From Helopsaltes ochotensis (taxonomy: Eukaryota > Chordata > Aves > Passeriformes > Locustellidae): a DNA stretch of 64,000 nucleotides. Positions 11,023 through 22,640 of the stretch are shown here, in pieces; the stretch's first letter is position 1, and the number at the start of each line of letters is the position of its first letter. The stretch lies in assembly GCA_013400155.1 (NCBI GenBank), contig VXBM01000342.1, forward strand, positions 370,970 to 434,969, read 5' to 3'. The translations under genes were made by a program, and so were the position numbers. Below the pieces are notes generated by a model. The model was not told the origin of the DNA. It saw nothing but the letters and a program-made list of their open reading frames with translations, and did no database searches.

Positions 11023-14000
11023 CCCAGGGAGGATGATAGAAATGTAGAGCTAGCAATTGTGAAAAGCTTTGGGAAGTATCAGAGCTTCTAGGCTCTGGTT
11101 CTCTTGCAATCCAGAAGATCACAGGTGGTAACTGAAACAGATTAATTTGTAATTCTGATGTAAGCATAAGTAATACGTTTTTCTGCTGACTGTATAGAGT
11201 ACCTCAAAGACCTACTGATAATTGCCTCTGGCATGACATTTTATCCCTGTCACAGTGGGTTTTGTTAGCAGGTTACATTGTGTGGGGAAGGAGATTATGG
11301 TAACTGAGGCATATAAAGGACTCCTGCAAAACACAGAACAAAACATTAGCTTGTGCAGAGGCATGTGATCTTCTCTATTGATGAGCTGTACAACAACTTT
11401 GAAAAACATCTCTTGGTCTTCTGAGGTCTGAGTGGTTTCTGAGTGCAGATGGGGGATGAAGGGACATGTAGCTGCAGTCTTACAAGAAAACTATTTTGAT
11501 TGAAGTCTTTGAACTTTTTTTACAACTTCAACTTTACAACTTAACTTTGTATCTTGGCAGCAGGAGTGGACAAAGCTTTAATATTCTGAGTTTAGCTTTT
11601 ATTTATTTATTTATAAGCTCACTAGCTGTAATGGTGAAGCATCTTTGAAAATCTTTATTCTGTTAGTAAAATACATGTGGTATTATACTTGCAATCTGGC
11701 TCATGTATAGAAACAGTTTTTCTGCTGGGCTAATTACCAGCAATTGTGGTGCTCTTGTATAGCAGTAAAGGGAACTAGCACCATATGGACTTAAAAATAT
11801 GTTACGTGAAATTATAGATGAAAACCAATTAATCAACTAAGAGGAAAATTCACCTGATAGCTAATGTATTTTAAATTATATGCACTTCTGACTCTTAGCC
11901 TTTTCTGAAGGTAAAATAACATTGATGGTGGTTTCATTCTTATTCCCCTTTGGAGGTGGATTGTATTTCCCTTTGGAGCGAAGGAGTTGTGCTGACTTCC
12001 CTGCTCAGCTTTGCAAATACAGTGTAGTTCAAACTGATGTTACTGCACTTTATCCACCAATGAGCTCATTCCTTGTATCTAACGTACAGATTCCAGGTGG
12101 ATGTCACAAAATCCTTTTTTCCATATTTTGTGTTTGTAGGACAGATTTGAGTCATTATCTCTAGGATAAGGAGGTGGTAAAACACCTTAGTAATTCCTAC
12201 AGGGACTATTTACGTAGAGGAAGGATATTCTTGTTTTAGCCCAGATCTTGCCAAAGTTTTTGTTGCTTATATGGTTTTTAAAATATCATAAACTACATTC
12301 CAAGGATTTTTATCTATTTTACATTGTTTACATGTGTGTCTGTATATATAATTAAAGAAATTGTTTAAATTTTTTTAAGGATTTGGCCAAAATAAAACTA
12401 AAATTTTGGGGTTTTTTAATATATCCCTAGATATGTGTTGCAATATCATTTGACTGTAGGTTTTTTGAAAATTTTTTTGATTTTCAAAAGCTATTAAGGA
12501 ATACCTGTACCTATTTTTTTATAAAATCCATTTTGATAACAGATAAACAATTTGATATTTCTATATGTGAAAGCTTGTGTACAAATACTGTTTAGATAAG
12601 CTGCTTTAATCTCTTATTGTGCATATTTTATAATTTTATAGTTAATTCAGGAAGGTAGAATAATTTTTTTTGTTATATATTTTTGTGGCTAGTTGTATAT
12701 TAATCACAGAAATACAATGTCAGCATGAATTAATTATGCAAGTAAACCAAATGGTTATTTCATTATTTTTTTGACGTGCCAAGAGTTTGAGGAGATCTTT
12801 TGTCTTTATAGATTAGCCAGAATTCATTGGGAAAAGTCTTAGTATGTTTAAGGTAATGGGAAAATATTGCTTTCAGTACATCCTACAGAGATCCTGTTTA
12901 AAACAGATGACAGTCTGTCACGTTCAGTAGCACATCAGTCATCAGATTTATTCTAATTCCTTAAGCTGAACATTTCATTCAAGCCTGTAGATTGTCTTGT
13001 CAAGCTGGCAAAAGCCTCATAGCTTTTCTGTCAAGCATAGAGTTGCACCAGCAGTTCACAAATAAATGCTAAGCTGCAAAAATACTGTTTATTTTCTTTA
13101 ACCTTTTATTCAGTTAACTACACTGTTCTTTCGCGTTATTTTCTCCATGTGTTTCTCACAAGGTATTCTAGGGTCTGCTTCCTAAACATGCCTCATCCTG
13201 ACCGCAGCCACTTCAGACGAAGGACCACTCGTTTTGGGGCGTGTTGTTTTTACTTGTAGCAGTCTAGACCACCGTGGTTATCACATTCCTCCTCTAATCA
13301 CAGAGGCCCAGTGAGCAGCTTCGTTTGCTGCGGACGTGAAGGAATCCTGCTGCTGCTGCACTAACAGCTGTGGTGTGGCCTGTCTGGCTTTGTGCAGAGT
13401 GGCTGGGGACTTCTTACCCTGGATGGAAAGTGACGCTTCTGCTGTCAGCCTGTATAGCCAATATTCTTTGTATTTCTTCATCACAATCTTTCTGGGATGT
13501 TTTCTCACTCTCATGCTGTATTGTGTATGTCTGTGTCTTTTTTTTTTCCTGATCTCTAATTCTGAGCTTTTTGCTTTAAATGAAGTCTTCTGTGTAAACC
13601 GTAGCACTTGCTTATGAAGTCTACTTAAACCTAACGTGGTGGTGAGGACTTGACTTTAGACATGCTTTCTTTGAAGTCAACATATGTATTTCTGAGGTAG
13701 TAAAACATTGAGGATAGTTAGTTGAAGTTAAATAATTGAATTAAGAAAGGAAAGTAAACTATTAGATTGGTGCATTTGCATAAATTACGTTTAAGGCCAA
13801 AAAATTACTTGTAAAGTACTGAAAGCCTCGTGTCCAGATAAGACTAATCTCTGTATTAAATTGCTAATACTGTGGCATTCAAGATAAAGTTTTAATAGAA
13901 AAAAGACTTCTGTGGTTGTCTCTTTTAGATATTAAATCACTAAATCTAAGCTGTCTGTTAATATTTTCCGAAATCACCAATTTCAGAGCTCTACTTTGTA

Positions 14001-17000
14001 CTTCTGATTTTTTGCTGTAACTTGTGATTCTTCTAATTCTTCTAATATGTGTTTTTTCCTGTCATTAACATGCAGTGCTAAATTTTCTCTGTTAATCTGT
14101 TTTTCTTTGTTTTAAAGCCCTGCTCTTTTAAAATAATTTTTCTTGGTCTGTTAAATGGCCTATGTGTTCTTTTAGCAGGCTTATTCCTTGAATGGATATT
14201 CTGAAAGACACATTGTACATGTCTAAAAAGGAACTGTGGGGTTGAAGCCCTAGATAAAATTAAAGCCTGAGTATATAAAAAAAAAGATTGTTAAAATGTC
14301 AAGATAATGAAAAGTCAGAAAATAAATTATACCTATTATTAATTTTGAATTGTATTCAAACATAGAAATATGTATCATAGACAAAAGCTGATTACAGAGA
14401 GATAAAATTCAATTTTACACTAGGATAATTGTTTTATGTATTTTACATTTATTTATAAGATCAGATAAAGGCCTGGAATTCTCAATATGAATCACAAAAT
14501 GGTCCTGATGAATGCCAAGGTCAGTAAAAGGAAACCTCTTCACTTGCAAAACTTTTCTACTGCAGAAAATACAAAGTGAATAAAATGAAACTGATAAGCA
14601 CCATCTTTCGTACTATACATTCTTTACTTGCATTGTAATGTTAGAACTTAGAGTAGCTTTGGTTTTTCAAAGGAGTGGATAGATATCAATGCTCTCAGCA
14701 TCCTCCTATGTATTATCTGTAGCCAAATTAACATATCTTTACTAAGTAGAGAGTAATGCAAAACTTACTTGAGGTCTGTGCATGAGAATGGAACTGTTGT
14801 CACAGCAGCACTGTGAAATTACATCGGCCCTATTCAAACGGTCTTGCGTGTGCTGGAGATGTAGTTGATGGATCCAAATGCCATGTAGATGGTGGAGCCC
14901 ATGACTTAAGACTACATTTCTGTAATAAATATCTTCCTATCAGGAGGGCTTATTTTATCCAGAATCAAATCTCTGGTATGTCTTCAAGAGAAGGAAATTT
15001 AACTGTTTTTCAGACTTGACAGGACAGTAAAATGGATTCTAGGTCTCTCAGAAGTGACTCTGTGTTGAGTACTTCAGCTGAGTATCTGGTCAGTTTGAAC
15101 TAAAGTAGAAGACACCCTCTCAGTAACTGAATTTCAAGTCAGAATTTGAAACATGTAGATAGTGAACTGAAATGGCTGCCATTCATCTTGCCACACACCT
15201 AACAATAAATAAGCTGTAGTGTTTAGTGATGGGTTTTTTACATGTAATGTATTGGAGCTTTTGAGTCCTAGGATAATAAAAAACAGTTCTTGACATGGCA
15301 TCCGCTTCACAAAAAAGTGTTACTAGACCTGGCAGGTATTTCATCAAGCTGGACATTTCTCACAAGTGTTGACTTCCAAACATGTCTTCATCAGCTCCAT
15401 TATTTGGCAGCAAGGAGTTCTGCACTTGTTGCTTTTTACAGAGTCCAACTTTTTTGGGCTTCTGTCAAAGTAGCAGTGTCACTGAGGTCAGGAATTTACA
15501 CTGTTTCCCAAATTAGTTCACGTCAGAGAGTTGTGGCAATGAGTAGTGACTCTGCATCTACAGGGTGAGGAACTAGTGTCGCTGAGCAGCTCTTCTAGGT
15601 AGGTGCTGGGATTACAAATGATCTTCTGTTTTCTTCCAAAGTTGTAAGTTTTTTATGAGCTTGTAACTTGTTCTGCTTCAGCAAAGGAGGGGCCAGTGCT
15701 GCAGGGTCAGAATCTGATCTTTGATTTCTCAGGTAGGATTCGGGGTAAAGGGTTGTGCATGCCAAGTGGTTTAACAGCCATGGTAGTTCTAGTGTAGTGC
15801 TTGGTAAGCTTCTGCACAGGCAGTAGCTCAGCAGCTTTCATCTGCTGGGCTGGTGATGAGATCGCTGAGGTCTGCTTCCATGTAATCAGGCTTTCTTTCC
15901 GAATGCTGAAAATTGATTGGAGTGCAGAAGTACTGATACAGAAATGCAGCTACCTGTGAGAATAGATTCACCTTCCATTTTTTGATACAATTGGATTTCT
16001 TTCAGGATCATAGTGATGCCATTCCTGATTCAATACAAATGTGAAAGGGCAGTAATGGACCCTGTCCACCTGTTTGTTCATGTATCCTGGAATATAAAAG
16101 AATGAAGCATCCATGAAGGATTCCTTTGTTGTAAAGGTTATGGATTAGGGTGCAATGGGTGTTGCCAGAGACTATTATTGTGGGATGTAGAGTCAGCCAG
16201 TTAAGGGTGTTTAAGTTAGTTTTCTGCACTACAGGAGCATAAATGTAGGGTGATATAAATATGCCTGGGAGCAGTCTTGAGCTTCTTGCTTTATGGACTC
16301 AGAATTTGATGGTAGCAAGAATAAACAGAGTTGTGGGGTGTAACACTTTGCACAATGTACTGAAGGTGACTGCTGTGCAGGTGTACAAGGTAACTCTAAT
16401 TAAAACAGTTTCCCCTTGAAATGTAATTTTGTTCCTCCTCTTCACTATCCAGTGGTAGACTAATATTTGTCTCTGGAATGTTTTTCCAGGATCTGAAGTG
16501 GAATTACAGTATCTGAAGGTTACTAAATATTAGGCAAAAATTATAATTCTCTTCATAGTTTAAAAGTATCTTTCATATTTCAAAAACCCTCCTGGATGTA
16601 CAATTCTTTTGGCAAACATTCACTGTCTTGCACTAGAGAGAAAAGTTCCTACAAATAGCATAGGCTGCATTCATAGTGAGGTTCCCCTCCAGTTGTATCC
16701 AAATTTACCTTAAAAGTTAACAACAACTAAAAAAAAAATTAAACTAGGTACTTTATGGACATCCCATTTAGTGTTACATATGACACTTTTTTTTCCAGTA
16801 GTACAGCCATTCAGGTCATTAGAGAGATTGGGGAAATTAAGAATTATCTCTACATCTTCAGCTCTTAAAAATCACACAGTGACGGATTTTTTGAAACTGT
16901 AATCCTGTAGAATATAATTATGTGTGAAAGTGTCACTGTGTAGTAATACAGGAATTATACTGTAAATAAAAGAAAAATTTTGTTCAACTTGCTATAGAAA

Positions 17001-19823
17001 GTCATTCAGATTAATGTTAAACTCCAGTTATAAATGCGTGCATAAAAATTATCAGATGTTATCCAGAATGTTTTGAAGAAAACCTTTAGCTCATCTGATT
17101 AAAGAAAAATAGGATCAGAGTATGAGTTTGCATTTTATAGGGTCTTTGGACTTCTCAAATGTCTTGAGAAACAGGTTTTCAGGGAGGTGTCTATTAACTG
17201 ATGTCTGAGTGTAGGTGTGTTTTTTCAATCTGTCCTGAAAGCACTGTGAAAAAATCTTAAAATACTACCTTTTCCTTAGGTTTAGTTTATATACAGTATC
17301 TTTGATAAAAAACAATAATAATCTTACACCTCAGTAAAGTTCAGTGTGGTGTGGAAATTATATTGAATTCACTTAACTCTTTTCAGGCAGACAGTAAGTT
17401 GTGGCAAAACCAGCAACCTTTCCACAACATCTCCTTTCCCAAACCAGACTGCTCAGCAGATGCACAGTCCAGCTGAAGAACTGAGTACAGTGGAATTTCT
17501 TTGGATAAGCAGAAATATGAACAGAAAAACTGATTAGATATTGTGGCTTTAAAGTCTGGAAGAAATTAAAAGACAAATGTTGAAGACCACAGAAAGCAGT
17601 GTGAAAGGGTCATAACGTGGCCCTTTTTTTTAAAATTTACATTTTAGTCTGAACATGTTAAGATTTGCCTTTCACAGTAAGGAGTTATGAAAGCACAACA
17701 TTAAAAATAGTTGCTTTCATTTATAATGAATTTTAGGAAATATTTCAGAAGACTGCTGAAATTTCTTTCTGCTTCTTTCCTCCCAGTTGGACTGTGAAAT
17801 AGGAAGTTATTTAGGAGTTTCCTTAGTGGCATGATTAGGCACAGATGCCCTACTAATGCACAAAGCTTCAGCATGAAAGGGAGATAAAACTGTGGAGCCT
17901 GCAAGTCATGCAACTTCACAATGTCCAGGAATGTCTTCAGAATTACTCTGAGTATTTGAACTGTTGGCCAGACTTTCCTTTTTTTTCAATCTTGTATTTT
18001 ATCGACACTTCTATAGCTATAAAGTCTTGATTTTTTTTATCTTTTAGTGATGCCAAGCAGTGAAATACACAAGAACCACAACATCTGACAAACAAGCCTC
18101 AAAGTATTCAGCACAATTATGTGCAAGAGAAAGCAGCCATCAAAATAAGCCTGGGTTTCAGAAGTACTAAGGAAGGATTTTTCTTCCTTCGTCTAGTAAG
18201 TGGATTTAGAACTCCTTTGCTCCACCCAGGAATAACTGGTCTGGGGCCAATATTCAGTTGCTGTCTCAGCTCTAATATTTTGGCAATGAAAACATGAATG
18301 TATCCTAAAGATTCAAGGAATAAGTAATGCAAGGTATTGGAATATAGGATGAACTTGCAAGAAAGAATAAAACATCCTGTTTTCTTTTACAAAAAGAAAA
18401 AAACAAAAACCCAAAGAGAATAATTTTCTGAAAATGGCTAGATAATCCTAGGTCTTGAATTTTTCTAGGATTTTTTTCTCCATTTGTCCGTGTGGAAAGA
18501 ATCTGATGTTAAGACTCAGAACCCCTAAGAAGTTTTCTGTCAGTTGTGTAACCCGCAACTTAAATGAAACTGTAGTTTATATTATCAGAGGAATTCTTTA
18601 GGGCTTCTCCACTGTAAATTGCTTTCATTATTTTGGCATAATGGAATAATATACTTGCTAAGGGTTTAAAATTAACATTCTTCAAAACCCAGTAAAGAAA
18701 TTTGGGGTTTTTATAAAACAAATTTGTCCAGCTTCTTCATTTTGTGTGTTGCATATCATTATAAATAATCGAAAGATTGAAGACTGAGAATGATCCAGGT
18801 ATTCAAATAATAAATAAAAGAAAAAAAAAGATGGACTATTTTATTGGCTGAAAAGGAGCAGAAATGACACAGTTTTCATTATGTGTGTTCAGAAATTTCT
18901 GCTTGAGTTTAAAATTGTTCTACACCTTGCTGTGGAAGACCTTTTGTAACTCCATTTTGTAACTCCAGTTTTCCATTGTTTGTAACTTTTAACATTTATG
19001 CAGATATTTTTTTTTCACAGCAGGAATTTCCTGCCTACTAGGTGAAGTTTACTTATTTTTTGTAAGTTTCAGATGAGAGAAGGTTTTGGATTTTTTCCAA
19101 ACAAGCTAAATATGTTGTTTTCCCTGACATTAAAAAAAATGAAGTAGTTTGATTGGTAGCCTCATACATGAATATGTTTTGCATTGCTTAATTAAAGTTT
19201 GGCAGGGAAATTTATTCACTGTTAGAAATATCTGGTTTGTGACTGATGATCTAACTTCAGATAATGCCTCTTTTTTTTCCTTTTATTTTTTTTTCTTTTT
19301 GTTGTTGTTTGCTTGTTTTTCTGTGATTTTCAACTGCCTGGCACTGATTCGCAGTCTGTGGTGACTACCTTTAACCTTGTACCTTTCTTTGTTGGTGCAG
19401 CTTAAGGAAACAGTGCAGCAGTTGCTATGGTGCTGAATGTTTGCAGGTTTAGCTTCTTCAGTATTTAGCTTACATTTAAATTCTGGACATTCTCAACAGA
19501 CTTATTTCACTGAGATATGTCTGGTTCTCATTGAGTTTTGGCCAACCTCAGAATATCTTATTCTTCTCTGGGAGTCCAAGATAATTTCTAAATGTGTAGC
19601 TTGTTATTTTGAATTGTACTTCTTTTCTGATTTCTTTGATATTGCAGTAAATTTCAGGGAAACATCTGGATTAATTTTCCATAATCACTAACCTAGTAGT
19701 CATACCTAAGTAAGCAACTGCATATAAGGCATGCTATATATCATGCATAAGTTGTAAAGCACACAGTCAATGCATAAGTGCTGAAAATGCTGAGAAATGT
19801 TGTTGTTGGAATGTAGCAAACAT
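11023..19823. other. noncoding DNA, no recognised gene
   Basis: AT-rich intron-like sequence, very AT-rich at about 12240-12760. A G+C- and CpG-richer patch lies at about 13190-13440. TTTA-type simple sequence occurs near 11600. Open frames of up to about 108 codons are present on both strands, but none resembles a known protein. Confidence 0.5.
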
Positions 19824-20268
19824 AAAATCATAGGAAAATTTAGGTTAGAAAGGACATTTAAGATCATTAAGTCCAACCATTAATGTAGAACTGCCAAGAC
19901 CACCACTAGACCATATTCCCTAGTACCACATCTACACATCTTTTAAATACATCCAAGGATGGTGACTCCACCACTTCCCTGAGCTGCCTGTTCCAAAGCT
20001 TGCCAAACCTTTCTATGAGGAAATATTCCCTAATATCCAATCTGTACATTCTGTCATGTAACCTGAGATCATTTCCTCATGACCTCAACCTTGTTACTTG
20101 GAAGAAGAGACTGACCCCTGCCTCAGTACAATCTACTTTCAGGCAGGTGGGGAGAGCAGTAAGGTCCTCTCTCAGTCTCCTTTTCTCCAGGCTAAGCATC
20201 ACAGCTCCCTTAGCAGCTCCTCATAAGACTTGTGCTCTAGAACCATCCCAAGCTTCATTGCTCTTCTT
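19824..20268 (-). mobile_element. CR1 LINE fragment, - orientation, interrupted by an LTR
   Basis: The + strand reads as the complement of a CR1 3' region. It starts with a decayed tail (AAATCATAGG), then AGAAAGGACATTTAAGATCA, AAGTCCAACCATTAATG, GATGGTGACTCCACCACTTC, CTGAGCTGCCTGTTCC and TTTCTCCAGGCTAAGCATCA, ending CATTGCTCTTCTT. The copy is cut by the LTR at 20275. The open frame over it (20000-20368) is not a gene. Confidence 0.85.
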
Positions 20269-20274
20269 TGGACA
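20269..20274. repeat. target-site duplication, left copy (TGGACA)
   Basis: TGGACA immediately left of the LTR at 20275 is repeated exactly at 20557-20562 immediately right of it. Confidence 0.85.
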
Positions 20275-20556
20275 TGTTGAGATAGGAGACGGGGAAGGAC
20301 TGCACTTATGCACTGAATCATCCAAAGGCAAGAAGGGATCTTTATTTACAACATTTATAGAATTCTAAAGGTGACCCTGGATTGGAGGGTGAAGTTGCCA
20401 CCTCTCCAACACACTGGTCAGACCAACAGTTTATCAACTCTCTCCTCCATGGAAGTATGAAAAACAATCCATTGTTTACATTTAAGTGTGTGAGAAACTC
20501 CATTACAGAAATGAAAACATCAGAAGGCTAAATGATTTGGGAACGGCAGGGCAACA
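20275..20556 (-). mobile_element. solo LTR with perfect 6-bp target duplication, - orientation
   Basis: This 282-base element runs from TGTTGAGATAGGAG to GCAGGGCAACA (TG...CA) and is flanked on both sides by TGGACA (20269-20274 and 20557-20562). On the minus strand it has a TATA-like CTATAAA-type run followed by AATAAA-type signals, as expected of promoter and polyadenylation signals in a short LTR. It is closely similar to 47341-47619. The 6-bp duplication fits ERVK (class II) integration. It inserted into the CR1 at 19824-20268. Confidence 0.8.
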
Positions 20557-20562
20557 TGGACA
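20557..20562. repeat. target-site duplication, right copy (TGGACA)
   Basis: Exact match to 20269-20274, on the other side of the 282-base LTR. Confidence 0.85.
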
Positions 20563-22194
20563 CATCCTGAAGTGTGCCATTTCTCTGTAACTTCCACTTC
20601 TTGCTTCCAAGGGTGAAGTTACTACTCATAGTCAATAAAGGCACTATGTGCAGGATCTAGGTGCCAAAGTAAAAAAAAAAACCAAAAAAAAACCCAGAAG
20701 TTCAGGCGAGACTGAACGGTTATTGAGTCAAAAATGTGTGTTCACATCTGAGCAACACTCTGTTCTATGCTTTTACTGCTGCACAAGCATAGTTAAGAAA
20801 GCAATTATACTTCTAGTTGAAGGATAGCTTTCTCTTCAAGTAGTTATCCAAGAAAATGATAGTTAATTTGCTTGTAAAGAACTAACAGGGCTAATGTGGA
20901 GTCGGTGTTATTTCTCTTGTAAAATTTCAGGTGATGTGATTCCTTTCAGCAGCTGAAGCGTACACAATAGAATTGGAGTAGTTGCATAATTTGGGTAGAA
21001 CCCGTGCACCGGATATGTTGCTCTATGGCAGCAGTGGAGGCGCGTTTGTGTTTTCATGCTGTTTAAAACAGCCTGACAGATACATAACTGGTGCAGCTGT
21101 ATTTCGCTGCAGGAAACCAACAGGCCCCTCTCAGTCCCCACGTACAAGACTGAATCTTGAAAGGTTGGCACATTTCTGACAGGCCTCTGCATGTTCAGTG
21201 CTTGTGATAGTTTTTGGTCAGGCTCCAATATCCACACTATTTGTAGCCTTTATGCTTTTTATTTTTACTGCATTTGCTGTCAGGAAAAATGGCACTATTT
21301 GAAGGTACCTTGAGAGATGTGAGTTGGCTGGATGAATCAAGTTTCTCTGCTTCAGTGTGGTTTTTTGCCTCCTTTTTTTTTTTTTTGTTGAGTCCCTGTT
21401 CAGTCTTAGTTCTTTCTTTGAAGGCTGCCAAACAATTGGAATGTTTTTGGCAGAAGACATAGTTTCTGCTTAATGCTATTACTTGTACTAGTGGTTTTTG
21501 AATTTGGCACTGAGTTACTACTTCACATTTTTATGTGCATATAATGTTTTGTGATTTTATATTTCATTTTATGGTAAAATCTGGGCTAGTAGCTTAGTTC
21601 TGTGATAAAAGAAATTATGATTTGGGTATTTCGATATATTGAATATACTATACAATGTATTTTGCAAACATAAGCACTGTAGACTGATGTTTCTTGAATC
21701 ATTTCCATAGTTAGCTTTGGAGCTCTTTAGTCACAGTGACATTTTTACAAGTTTGGGGGAAAGATGGATTTTATGGGGCTTGAGGCCAGAGCTTTCAGAA
21801 AGACAGGTAAAATAACTGTATCAGTGGTCCATTTTTGGATTACTGAGGAGTGATGTGCAAACCAATATTCGGCATTTAGCCTCATGTCATCCTCCAGTCA
21901 TGTAGTAAACTGAAAAAAATTGTGTGCTTAAGACCAGTAAGGCTCAAAATGCTGTGCACATGCTGCTGTTGGAGTTTCCTCCCTGTTGGCATTTAGCCTG
22001 TCTGCCACATGGGTGGTCTTTGGTTATGTGTCACTGCTGTTTGGTTTTTGGTTGGTCAGGGGCTCTATTGGCCTACCCTGTAAAGCAGAAAATAACCTAG
22101 TATTTTTTCTGTCTCAGGAATTATAGTTCTGGTGGATTTGTTTTGTTGCAATCCCTAGAATAACAAAATAGGTAGGCAGGAATTGCATATGATC
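20563..22194. other. noncoding DNA, no recognised gene
   Basis: Contains an A-rich run at 20670-20695 and otherwise unremarkable sequence. Whether the CR1 interrupted at 20275 continues here is unclear; I do not see its expected continuation for more than a few bases. Confidence 0.4.
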
Positions 22195-22640
22195 CAGTTC
22201 AGAATGGGGCAAACTCCAGAGTTAGATTTGGTTGATATATCCAGATGAGTTTTGACCCTATCTAGCTAGAGATTCTGTAATCTTTCTAAACAGTTAACTA
22301 GTTCCAATGGCCTTCCTCACTATGAAAAATTCTCTTACTCCTGAGTTTTCTGTGTTACAGTTGTATCTCTCAGAAGAATCTGTCTCTGTCTTCTCTATAT
22401 TTGCTCACAAGGCAGCTAAAACCCAATAAAATCCCTGTTTAGTCTTTTCTCCTTAAAACCAACTTACCAAACTCTTGCAAACTCCTCATAACTCATGCCC
22501 TGCAGACCCCTAATCATCTTGAATCACCTGCTGGACTTAGTTCAGGATATCCATGAGCAGATCAAACCGGATGCAGCCCTTCAAATGTGCCAAATATGGG
22601 GGTTTAATGACTTCCCTTTGTCTGCTGACTATGATCCTGT
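22195..22640 (-). mobile_element. old diverged CR1 LINE fragment, - orientation
   Basis: A degraded series of CR1-complement phrases is visible in the expected order: TTTCTCCTTAAAACCAAC, CAAACTCCTCATAACTCATG, CCCCTAATCATCTTGAATCA, CTGCTGGACTTAGTTCAGG and ATATCCATGAGCAG. The match is weaker than for the other CR1 copies, so the borders are approximate. Confidence 0.5.

Noticed and set aside
20000..20368. 122-codon + strand open frame
   Set aside because: Runs across a CR1 complement into an LTR, so it is a chance frame through two repeats.
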